This document shows positions 17,534 through 25,240 of a stretch of 64,000 nucleotides of DNA, piece after piece. A program made the position numbers and the translations under genes. The notes beneath the pieces are model-generated. The model was not told the origin of the DNA, did not search any database, and saw only the letters and a list, made by a program, of their open reading frames with translations. The first letter of the stretch is position 1. Every line of letters starts with the position of its first letter. This DNA is from Arthrobacter sp. PAMC25284 (GTDB taxonomy: Bacteria > Actinomycetota > Actinomycetes > Actinomycetales > Micrococcaceae): contig NZ_CP080382.1 of assembly GCF_019443425.1 (NCBI RefSeq), positions 2,046,001 to 2,110,000 on the forward strand. Reading direction: 5' to 3'.

Positions 17534-19016
17534 GTGAGCACAGCTGCAAACTGCGGCGGCCCGGCGCGTGCCGGCTGGAGTCCGCGGCTGGCCCTGCTGG
17601 TGGCCGCGACCTTTTTCATGGAGTTTCTGGACGGAACCGTCCTAACCACCGCAATCCCCAGTATCGCTGCGGATTTTTCAGTGGCTTCCGCCGATGTCAA
17701 CATCACCATGACCGCTTACCTCATGACCGTCGCGATGGGGATTCCGCTCAGCGGCTGGCTGGCCGAGCGGTTCGGGGCACGCCGTGTCTTCTGCCTGGCC
17801 ATTGCGGTGTTCACGGTCGCCTCGCTGCTGTGCGCTGTCAGCCAGGACCTCACCACGCTGACCATGAGCCGGGTGCTGCAAGGGGCCGGCGGCGCCATGA
17901 TGGTCCCGGTGGGCACCCTGGTAGTGCTGCGCGGGACGCAGAAAAAGGACCTGCTGCGGGCCACCGCGTTCCTCGTCTGGCCGGGGTTGCTGGCTCCCGT
18001 GCTGGCGCCGCTTGTGGGCGGGGCCCTGACGCAGTACCTGTCCTGGCACTGGATCTTTCTGGTGAACCTTCCCTTGGGACTGGCGGCGTTCCTGGCCGCG
18101 CTGAGGATGGTCCCGGCCGGCGCCGCGGACAGTACACGCCGTCTGGACTGGCCCGGTCTGGGGCTGACCACCCTTGGAGTCGGATCTCTGGTGATTGGGC
18201 TGGAGCTCGCCGGCGGGCCGACGGCCGGGACGCTGGCGGCCCTGGGCCTTGCGGCAGGGCTGCTATTCCTCGCCGCCGCGGTCGCCTGGATGCGGCGGGC
18301 CCGCTCCCCGCTGTTCAACCTTTCCGTCTTCCACGCCCGGACGTTCCGTGCCACGGCAGGCGGCGGCTTCATCTACCGCCTGACTATCAGCGCCGTGCCG
18401 TTCCTGCTGCCGCTGATGTTCCAGAATGGCTTTGGCTGGGACCCGCTGCACGCCGGAGCGATGGTGGCAGCGGTCTTCATCGGGAACATCGGCATCAAGC
18501 CTGCCACGACACCGCTGATCCGGCGCTTCGGCTTCAAAGCGGTCCTCGTCTTCGCTTCGCTGGCCTCGGCGGCCACCTTTGGACTTTGCGCCCTGCTCGA
18601 CGCCGGAACCCCGGAACCCCTCATCTTCGCGCTGCTCGTGGCCAGCGGGGCCTTCCGGTCCATTGGGTTCTCGGCCTATGCCACCGTCCAGTACGCCGAC
18701 GTCGAGAGCACCAAGCTGCCGTCCGCCAATGCCGTGTCCGCCACCCTCGTGCAGCTCGCGACCGGCGCGGGGATCGCCGTCGCCGCGCTGCTGCTCCGGC
18801 TCTTCGATCCGGCCGGCGGCATTGAGGGAGCCATCGCAGGCACCGGGGGCCGCGGTCGATCCGCTGGCGGCGTACCGCGCAGCGTTCCTGTCCATCGCCG
18901 CGCTAATGCTCCTGAGCACTCTGGACAGCTTGTTTCTGCCCCGCCATGCAGGAGCCGAAGTCAGCCGGCCTGGCCCAACACCAGCGGCAGCACCGCCCCT
19001 GCACCCGCGAGCCTGA
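17534..19016 (+). pseudogene. MFS drug exporter (DHA2/EmrB-like), interrupted by one extra G
   Basis: A proton-antiport multidrug efflux permease of about 493 residues. Seen: first helix LALLVAATFFMEFLDGTVLTTAIPSI with the DGT motif of the DHA2 group, then GWLAERFGARRVF (motif A) and RVLQGAGGAMMVPVG (motif B/C). The start is a GTG at 17534. The frame holds to GAIAGTG and then becomes Arg/Ser/Pro-rich. The true C-terminus (AAVDPLAAYRAAFLSIAALM, last helix, ending PLHPRA) is in the next frame and stops at 19016. One surplus G in the run at about 18846-18850 explains this. The 3' end overlaps the convergent recQ-like gene by 56 bp. It may be a sequencing error. Confidence 0.82.
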
Positions 19017-21195
19017 GGGCCCGCCCGGCGACCGTCACGGTCCAGCGGCTGTCGGTCAGATCGTCAATCAGCATCACGCTCTGGCCCTCGATGCCGGCAA
19101 GGGCTGCTCCCAGCTCCGGGCCAACGACCAACCGGTCCCAGACACCGGCCAGGCGGTAAGCGCTGTTGCCGCCGCGGCCGCCAGTGGGCCCGCCGTGCTC
19201 AAGCTGCAGCTGACCCAGATACGGTATGCGCCCGATCCCGGAAATGCCCCGGGCGAGGGAGTCCACCAGATCCGGCTTGCTCCGCGAGGGGACGCTGACG
19301 ATCGCGGCGGGACGACCGGCCCCGCTCCAGCCGGGGCTGCGGCCATCCGCGGCGCCCCACTCACGCAGGACCTGGACGCATGCCTGCAGCATGCCCGGGT
19401 CCACGGTCCGGTCCGGCGCACCGGCGGCGAAGGCTTCGCGCAGGGATCCGCCCCAGCCCAGATCCGTCAGGCGGGCCAGTACGCGGCCGCTGGCGACACT
19501 TTCCTCCGGCTTGATTTTGCCTTTCACGCCCACACCCAGCCGGTCCATACCGCTGGGCCACTGCAGCCGGGGTTCCAGGACCACGCCGGCGCGGCGCAGC
19601 GTCTGACCGGCTGCGTCGGCGGCCGTTGCCGCAATGTCAGCCGGGAACCAGCGGCCGGCGCAGTTGTCGCAGCGGCCGCAGGCATGTGCCGTTTCGTCGT
19701 CCAGGACCGAGGTGATGTATTCCATCCTGCAGCCCGCGGTGTCCTGGTAGATCACCATGGAATCCTGCTCATCCACCCGGGCTTCGGCGATACGGCCATA
19801 CCGTTCTGCGTCGTAGTGCCAGGGCCTGCCGGTGGACCGCCAGCCGCCGCCGACGCGTTCGACCGCCCCGTCCACTGCCAGGACCTTGAGCAGCAGCTCG
19901 AGCGGGGTCCTGCGCAGGTCCACCCGGGCTTCAAGCGCCACGGTGGACACTGCCCCGCCTGCCTCGGCGAGGGCCGTCAATACAGCGGCGGCCTTTTCCT
20001 CGGACGGCATGGATGCGGTGGCGAAGTACTGCCAGATGTCGCGGTCCTCGGAGCCGGGAAGCAGCAGGACGTCGGCGTTCGCGGCGCCACGGCCTGCGCG
20101 GCCGACCTGCTGGTAGTACGCCACCGGGGATGAGGGCGCACCGAGGTGCACCACGAAGCCAAGATCCGGTTTGTCGAAGCCCATGCCGAGGGCGGATGTG
20201 GCGACGAGTGCCTTGACCTGGTTGTCTTTGAGAAGCTGTTCGGCGCGTTCCCGGTCCGCGGGGTCGGTCCGGCCGGTGTAGGCGAGCACCTCGTGCCCGG
20301 CTTCCGCCAGGAGCCGGGCAGTATCTTCGGCCGCGGAAACCGTGAGCGTGTAAATGATGCCGCTGCCGGGAAGGTCCGCCAGGTGCGTTAGGAGCCAGCC
20401 CAGGCGTTCGCGCGAATCCGGCAGGTTCAGGACTCCCAGCCGCAGGGATTCCCGGCCAAGTGCGCCCCGGATAGTCAGCACGCCCTTGCCGAGCTGTTCC
20501 TCAATATCGTGCACCACCCGGGAGTTTGCCGTAGCGGTCGTGGCGAGCACCGGCACGGTGTCCGGCAGCTGGGTGATCAGGTCCGCGATGCGCCGGTAGT
20601 CGGGCCGGAAGTCGTGGCCCCAGTCGGAGATGCAGTGGGCCTCGTCGATGACGAGGAGTCCGGTACGGCGGATGAGCTCGGGAAGCTGGTTTTCGCGGAA
20701 GGCTGGATTCGTCAGCCGTTCCGGGGATACGAGGAGGACGTCAACCTCGTCGGCTGCGAGCTGCTCGCGGACCGTGTTCCAGTCCAGTTGGTTGGCGGAA
20801 TTGATCGCGACGGCGCGTACCCCGGCGCGTGCAGCCGCCGCCACCTGGTCGCGCATCAGGGCCAGGAGCGGAGACACGATCAGCGTGGGTCCGGCCCCGC
20901 GGCGGCGCAGCAGCAGTGAGGCGACAAAGTACACGGCAGATTTTCCCCACCCGGTGCGCTGCACGACCAAGGCCCTGCGGCCCCCGTCGACGAGAGCTTC
21001 GATTGCCTCAAACTGGCCATCATGGAACTCCGCTTCCGGGTGTCCGACCAGCTCGCGCAGTACATCCTGGGCCTGCTCCCTGGTCCCTGTCCCGGCGGGA
21101 CCTGCGGCGCCGTCGGCAGTGGCATGGGCGGTGGCTGCGGCAGTGGCGGCTGGGGTGGAAGCGGAAAGGACGTCGGCGTTCTGGTGAGGGACCAT
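18961..21195 (-). CDS. recQ: RecQ-family ATP-dependent DNA helicase with PRTase-like tail
   Basis: About 744 residues from the ATG at 21195. The helicase core has motif I as QRTGWGKSAVYF, motif Ia VSPLLALMRDQV, motif II DEAHCISDWGHDFRPDYRRI, motif III ATTATAN, and motif VI QVGRAGRG, which fit a 3'-5' RecQ helicase in DNA repair. The zinc-binding subdomain is CRMEYITSVLDDE followed by CGRCDNC. The last 130 residues lack an HRDC domain. They carry VMLIDDLTDSRWTVTVAGRAL, which resembles the PRPP-binding loop of phosphoribosyltransferases (ComF-like). The longer frame to 21654 runs into the divergent phosphomannomutase gene and is not used. A GATACT box 6 nt before the ATG suggests a leaderless mRNA. 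Confidence 0.9.
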   Translation of the reverse strand: MVPHQNADVLSASTPAATAAATAHATADGAAGPAGTGTREQAQDVLRELVGHPEAEFHDGQFEAIEALVDGGRRALVVQRTGWGKSAVYFVASLLLRRRGAGPTLIVSPLLALMRDQVAAAARAGVRAVAINSANQLDWNTVREQLAADEVDVLLVSPERLTNPAFRENQLPELIRRTGLLVIDEAHCISDWGHDFRPDYRRIADLITQLPDTVPVLATTATANSRVVHDIEEQLGKGVLTIRGALGRESLRLGVLNLPDSRERLGWLLTHLADLPGSGIIYTLTVSAAEDTARLLAEAGHEVLAYTGRTDPADRERAEQLLKDNQVKALVATSALGMGFDKPDLGFVVHLGAPSSPVAYYQQVGRAGRGAANADVLLLPGSEDRDIWQYFATASMPSEEKAAAVLTALAEAGGAVSTVALEARVDLRRTPLELLLKVLAVDGAVERVGGGWRSTGRPWHYDAERYGRIAEARVDEQDSMVIYQDTAGCRMEYITSVLDDETAHACGRCDNCAGRWFPADIAATAADAAGQTLRRAGVVLEPRLQWPSGMDRLGVGVKGKIKPEESVASGRVLARLTDLGWGGSLREAFAAGAPDRTVDPGMLQACVQVLREWGAADGRSPGWSGAGRPAAIVSVPSRSKPDLVDSLARGISGIGRIPYLGQLQLEHGGPTGGRGGNSAYRLAGVWDRLVVGPELGAALAGIEGQSVMLIDDLTDSRWTVTVAGRALRLAGAGAVLPLVLGQAG

Positions 21196-21201
21196 TACTT
21201 C

Positions 21202-21207
21202 AGTATC
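21202..21207 (-). promoter_or_regulatory. -10 box of recQ-like gene, probably leaderless
   Basis: GATACT on the minus strand ends 6 nt from the ATG at 21195, and no Shine-Dalgarno is present, so transcription may begin at the start codon. Confidence 0.5.
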
Positions 21208-21317
21208 CCAGCAGCCCCTGACACCCACCCAGCCGGACCCTGCTATGTGGATAGGTCCGGGCTCCGGCCCGCACAATTCTGACCGCGCAAGTCCCTTCCG
21301 GTGTCGGGGCCGCACCG

Positions 21318-21323
21318 TAAGAT
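21318..21323 (+). promoter_or_regulatory. -10 box of phosphomannomutase gene, probably leaderless
   Basis: TAAGAT is followed by exactly 7 nt and then GTG at 21331, with no Shine-Dalgarno. This is the standard geometry of actinobacterial leaderless genes. Confidence 0.55.
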
Positions 21324-21330
21324 AAGTCCC

Positions 21331-22749
21331 GTGACTACGGATCAGACAAAGACCTTTGACCTCTCGGCTTCCTTCAAGGCCTACGACGTGCGCGGGATTG
21401 TGGGCAGCACGATCACCGCGGAGATCGTCGAAGCCGTCGGTGCGGCCTTCGTCGACGTGATGGAACTGGCCGGACAGACCGTCCTGGTTGGCGGCGACAT
21501 GCGCCCCTCCTCGCCGGAGTTCGCCAAGGCCTTCGCCAACGGCGCCGCAACCCGGGGCGCCAATGTCCAGCTGCTGGATCTGATCTCCACCGACGAGCTG
21601 TACTACGCATCTGGCGCCCTGGACGCGGCCGGCGCGGTGTTCACCGCCAGCCACAACCCGGCCGAATACAACGGCATCAAGATGGCCAAGGCCGGCGCCG
21701 TCCCAATCTCCTCAGAGACCGGGCTCCTGGACATCCAGGCCCGTGCCGAGGAGTACTTGAATACCGGGTCCATCCCCGCCGCCGGAACCCGTGGCCTCAT
21801 CGGCGTGCAGGACGTCCTCAAGGGCTACGCAAAGTATCTGCGCAGCCTCGTGGATCTCCGTGGTTCGCGGCCGCTGAAAGTAGTTGTTGATGCCGGCAAC
21901 GGCATGTCCGGCCTCACTACGCCCGCGGTGCTCGGCGATGCCATACTCCCCAAGTTGCCGCTCGACATTGTTCCGCTGTACTTCGAGCTTGACGGCTCCT
22001 TCCCGAACCACCCGGCCAACCCGCTGGAGCCGGAGAACCTGCGCGACCTGCAGGCCGCCGTCGTCGAACACGGGGCGGACATCGGCCTGGCGTTTGACGG
22101 CGACGCGGACCGTTGCTTCGTCATCGACGAACACGGCGATCCGGTCTCCCCATCGGCCATCACCGCCATGGTGGCGCGGCGCGAAATCACCCGCGCCCGG
22201 GCCCTCGGCGAGGAAACCCCCACGATCATCCACAACCTGCTGACTTCACGGGCCGTCCCCGAACTGATCGAGCGTGACGGCGGCCGTGCCGTCCGCACCC
22301 GGGTGGGCCACTCGTTCATCAAGGCCCAGATGGCAGAAGAGGGGGCCGTCTTCGGCGGCGAGCACTCCGCCCACTTCTACTTCCGTGACTTCTGGAACGC
22401 GGATACCGGCATGCTGGCCGCCATGCATGTCCTGGCCGCGCTCGGCGAGCAGGACGGTCCGCTGTCCGAGTTGGGCCGCGAGTACGAGCCCTACCGGTCT
22501 TCCGGCGAGATCAACTCCGAAATCGAAGACAAGGCCGCTGCCGTGGACCGGGTCCGGGCCGACTTCGACGGTGAGGACGTGCACGTGGACCATCTCGACG
22601 GCAGCACCTTCACCGCAGCGGACGGAAGCTACTGGTTCAACTTGCGCCCCTCCAACACGGAGCCGTTCCTCCGCCTCAACGTGGAGGCCACCGACGCCAC
22701 CACGATGGAGCGCGTCCGCGACCGTGTCCTCGCGCTGGTCCGGGGCTAG
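21331..22749 (+). CDS. manB: Phosphomannomutase/phosphoglucomutase
   Basis: A 472-residue alpha-D-phosphohexomutase that interconverts mannose (or glucose) 6-phosphate and 1-phosphate for GDP-mannose and glycan synthesis. Motifs in order: FKAYDVRG (N-terminal), TASHNPAEYNGIK with the phosphoserine, AFDGDADRCFVID for Mg2+ binding, GGEHSAHFYFRD for sugar recognition, and RPSNTEPFLRLN for phosphate binding. Length is typical. The GTG at 21331 was preferred to the in-frame upstream GTG at 21301 because homology starts here and a -10 box lies 7 nt upstream. It shares a divergent promoter region with the helicase gene. Next gene begins 4 nt downstream. Confidence 0.95.
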   Translation: MTTDQTKTFDLSASFKAYDVRGIVGSTITAEIVEAVGAAFVDVMELAGQTVLVGGDMRPSSPEFAKAFANGAATRGANVQLLDLISTDELYYASGALDAAGAVFTASHNPAEYNGIKMAKAGAVPISSETGLLDIQARAEEYLNTGSIPAAGTRGLIGVQDVLKGYAKYLRSLVDLRGSRPLKVVVDAGNGMSGLTTPAVLGDAILPKLPLDIVPLYFELDGSFPNHPANPLEPENLRDLQAAVVEHGADIGLAFDGDADRCFVIDEHGDPVSPSAITAMVARREITRARALGEETPTIIHNLLTSRAVPELIERDGGRAVRTRVGHSFIKAQMAEEGAVFGGEHSAHFYFRDFWNADTGMLAAMHVLAALGEQDGPLSELGREYEPYRSSGEINSEIEDKAAAVDRVRADFDGEDVHVDHLDGSTFTAADGSYWFNLRPSNTEPFLRLNVEATDATTMERVRDRVLALVRG

Positions 22750-22753
22750 CGCC

Positions 22754-23230
22754 GTGGAGGACACCGCCGAACAGCAGGACTCGTGGCGCGCATCCGTGCC
22801 GGACGCGAGTGCTACTGATCTGGAGAACCTGCTCGGCACCGGCGTCGGAGCCGCGCAGGAGCAACTGGAACGCAACGGCGGGTTTCTGCCGTTCGCGCTG
22901 GTTGTAGAAAACGACGGCGAAGTCCGGCTGGTTGCCGTGACGCCCGCCGATGCGGCAGACGGCACGGAAGGTGACTTCGATGCCGACGCCATGATCAGCG
23001 ACCTCAACGAGCTGCTCCGGCAGCACCGGGACGAGTTCCGGGCCGCCGCCGTCGTGTGCGACATCACGCTGTTGGAAGAGGACTCGGACGCCATTCATGT
23101 GGCCGCCGAGCACCAGGACGGGACACTCTTTGCCGCCGTCCTTCCGTATGCACCCAGTACCGCCACGCGGGTGCTGGAATTCGGCCAGCTCGCCGCCGAT
23201 ACCAACGAGGCCACTGTCTGGGTGGACTAG
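22754..23230 (+). CDS. Hypothetical acidic protein downstream of manB
   Basis: A 158-residue protein starting at GTG 22754, only 4 nt after the manB stop, so it is in the same operon. It is acidic and soluble, with FLPFALVVENDGEVRLVAV and VVCDITLLEEDSDAIHVAAEHQDG as the most ordered parts. No signal peptide or membrane segment. I do not recognise a characterised family; similar proteins are annotated as hypothetical next to phosphomannomutase in related genera, as I recall. Function unknown. Confidence 0.8.
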   Translation: MEDTAEQQDSWRASVPDASATDLENLLGTGVGAAQEQLERNGGFLPFALVVENDGEVRLVAVTPADAADGTEGDFDADAMISDLNELLRQHRDEFRAAAVVCDITLLEEDSDAIHVAAEHQDGTLFAAVLPYAPSTATRVLEFGQLAADTNEATVWVD

Positions 23231-23249
23231 ACCGGCTTAAGCTGAAGTT

Positions 23250-23699
23250 ATGAAGATCAATGCCTTCGCGGACGTCAGCCTGCGCGCCATGATGGTGCTC
23301 GCGGCGGCGCCCGCTGGCGGACTTCTGACCACCAGTGCCATCGCCGACGCGATTCGCACGCCGTACAACCACGTCAGCAAGGCCATGGCCAAACTGCGTG
23401 AGCTGGGCATGATCGACGTCGAGCGCGGCCGCAACGGCGGTGCCAGGCTGAGCAATGCCGGCAGGTCTGCCACCGTCGGCCAACTCCTGCGGCAACTGGA
23501 TCCGCGGCAGGATCTGGCCGACTGCGTCGCCGCCGACGGCCCCTGCCCGCTCATCAATGAATGCCAACTGCGGGCCGCACTGTCCCGGGCCCGCGAAGCC
23601 TTCTACCGCGAGCTGGATGGCATCGTCGTCGCCTCGCTGCCCACCACCGGGCAAATGACCCCTGTCTTTGCGGCAATCGGGCTGCGCCCCGGGCTTTGA
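23250..23699 (+). CDS. nsrR: Rrf2 family regulator, NsrR-like
   Basis: A 149-residue Rrf2 regulator. The winged-helix is N-terminal (INAFADVSLRAMMVLAA, then VSKAMAKLRELGMIDVERGRNGGARLS). Three cysteines in DCVAADGPCPLINECQL (spacing CX6CX5C) can hold an Fe-S cluster, as in the nitric-oxide sensor NsrR. The gene is 171 bp upstream of a flavohemoprotein, the classic NsrR target, on the same strand, and palindromic AT-rich sites lie between them. NO-responsive repression is inferred from this arrangement; IscR-like sensing of Fe-S status is the alternative. Confidence 0.88.
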   Translation: MKINAFADVSLRAMMVLAAAPAGGLLTTSAIADAIRTPYNHVSKAMAKLRELGMIDVERGRNGGARLSNAGRSATVGQLLRQLDPRQDLADCVAADGPCPLINECQLRAALSRAREAFYRELDGIVVASLPTTGQMTPVFAAIGLRPGL

Positions 23700-23787
23700 T
23701 CCCGCCCGGTCCCCGCCTGGATGCCACCATCCGGCGCGCCCGGGAATCCCCCCGATTTGTGGCTGCTTTCTACGCCCTGTAGAACTG

Positions 23788-23823
23788 AAGTATAAATACT
23801 TGCATTTCATATACATGTATTTT
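23788..23823 (+). promoter_or_regulatory. Palindromic Rrf2/NsrR operator region of hmp
   Basis: AAGTAT-AA-ATACTT at 23788-23801 is a perfect 6-bp dyad, and ATACATGTAT at 23811-23820 is a perfect palindrome. The stretch TTGCATTT..ATACATG between them resembles NsrR boxes. It is strikingly AT-rich compared with its surroundings and about 50 bp before the flavohemoprotein start. Confidence 0.6.
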
Positions 23824-23870
23824 CGCCACGGCCCGGCTGAAGACGCCGGACCACTACTTCAGGAGTCAGC

Positions 23871-25031
23871 ATGCTCTCGGACAAGTCCTTCCCCGTCATC
23901 GAGGCCACCCTCCCGCTGGTCGGTTCCCGGATTGGTGAGATCACCCCCAAGTTCTACGCCCGGCTCTTCGACGCCCACCCGGAACTGATGGATGGACTGT
24001 TCAGCCGCTCGAACCAGCGCTCCGGCAACCAGCAACAGGCCTTGGCAGGAAGCATCGCCGCCTTCGCCAGCCACCTGGTGAGCAACCCCGGCACCCTGCC
24101 GGAGACCGTATTGTCCCGCATCGCACACCGACACGCCTCCCTGGGCATCACCGAACCGCAGTACAAGGTGGTCTACGAACACCTCTTCGCTGCGATCGCC
24201 GACGACTTGGCAGGCGTCATCACCCCGGAAATCGCCGAGGCCTGGACCGAGGTCTACTGGCTCATGGCGGACGCCCTGATCAAGCTCGAGAAAGGGCTGT
24301 ATGCCGCGCAGGCAAACGGCAGGATGTGGGCTCCGTGGAGGATCGCCGCCGCGGCCCCAGCGGGTACCGGCTCCATGACCTTTACCCTGGAACCGGCGGA
24401 TGACACTCCCGTCACGCCCGCCCTCCCCGGCCAGTACGTCAGCGTCAAAGTCCAGGTCCCGGACGGCCTGCACCAGGTCCGGCAGTACTCACTGTCCGGC
24501 ACCGCGGGCATCCAACGCAGCTTCACAACCAAGCTCGACGACGGCGGCGAAGTCTCCCCGGTACTGCACAACAGCGTTGAGGTCGGCGACGTCATCGAAA
24601 TTTCGAACCCCTACGGCGAGATCACGCTCAAGGACGGTGACGGACCTGTCGTCCTGGCCTCGGCAGGCATTGGCTGCACCCCCACGGCGTCCATCCTTCG
24701 CTCCCTCGCCGAGGCCGGCTCGGACCGCCAGGTCCTGGTTCTGCACGCCGAAGGCAGCCTGGACAGCTGGGCGCTGCGCGGGCAGATGACGGACGACGTC
24801 GAACGCCTTCCGGGTGCCGGTCTCCAGCTCTGGCTTGAGCAGCCGGAGGCCGGCGCGAAGGAAGGCTTCATGTCCCTGCGCGAGGTTGACCTGCCGGCGA
24901 ATGCCTCCCTGTACCTCTGCGGTCCGTTGCCGTTTATGAAGAACATCCGCAACGAAGCCATCAACGCCGGCATCCCGGCCACGAAGATCCACTACGAGGT
25001 CTTCGGCCCGGACATCTGGCTCGCCAGCTAG
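23871..25031 (+). CDS. hmp: Flavohemoprotein / nitric oxide dioxygenase
   Basis: A 386-residue enzyme that converts NO and O2 to nitrate using NAD(P)H. The globin domain is about residues 1-135 (FYARLFDAHPEL, and HRHASLGI near the proximal histidine region). The FAD-binding domain follows with RQYSLSGTA as the flavin motif. The NAD-binding domain has VVLASAGIGCTPTASILRSL, and the C-terminus ends VFGPDIWLAS. It is shorter than enterobacterial Hmp by about 10 residues but complete. AGGAG lies about 8 nt before the ATG. It is probably controlled by the upstream Rrf2 regulator. Confidence 0.95.
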   Translation: MLSDKSFPVIEATLPLVGSRIGEITPKFYARLFDAHPELMDGLFSRSNQRSGNQQQALAGSIAAFASHLVSNPGTLPETVLSRIAHRHASLGITEPQYKVVYEHLFAAIADDLAGVITPEIAEAWTEVYWLMADALIKLEKGLYAAQANGRMWAPWRIAAAAPAGTGSMTFTLEPADDTPVTPALPGQYVSVKVQVPDGLHQVRQYSLSGTAGIQRSFTTKLDDGGEVSPVLHNSVEVGDVIEISNPYGEITLKDGDGPVVLASAGIGCTPTASILRSLAEAGSDRQVLVLHAEGSLDSWALRGQMTDDVERLPGAGLQLWLEQPEAGAKEGFMSLREVDLPANASLYLCGPLPFMKNIRNEAINAGIPATKIHYEVFGPDIWLAS

Positions 25032-25048
25032 TCTCCCCACCCCGGCAA

Positions 25049-25097
25049 CGGGCAGATCAGGGCGGGTGCGCGGTCTCTATTCGCCCTGATCTGCCCG
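25049..25097. repeat. Palindromic intergenic repeat, copy C
   Basis: Perfect 16-bp arms, 25049-25064 and 25082-25097, flank a 17-nt loop. It shares arms and length with copies A and B. It lies just after hmp and could also act in termination. Confidence 0.75.
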
Positions 25098-25125
25098 CTG
25101 GGCGCCCCACCCGGGCGACAGCGCA

Positions 25126-25174
25126 TACGACGGCGGCCCCGCACCTTGAGATAAGGTGCGGGGCCGCCGTCGTA
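25126..25174. terminator. 22-bp perfect bidirectional terminator between hmp and pckG
   Basis: Perfect 22-bp arms, 25126-25147 and 25153-25174, with a 5-nt loop GAGAT lie between convergent hmp and pckG. Confidence 0.85.
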
Positions 25175-25240
25175 CTAAAGGGGCCTCCGCCGCAGGGAGT
25201 TCCCTGGCTGAGCGGACCGAAGCGAGGGAGGCCGTGAGAC

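Noticed and set aside
21196..21654. N-terminal extension of the helicase frame across manB
   Set aside because: It would run antisense through the manB start. Homology begins at the ATG at 21195.
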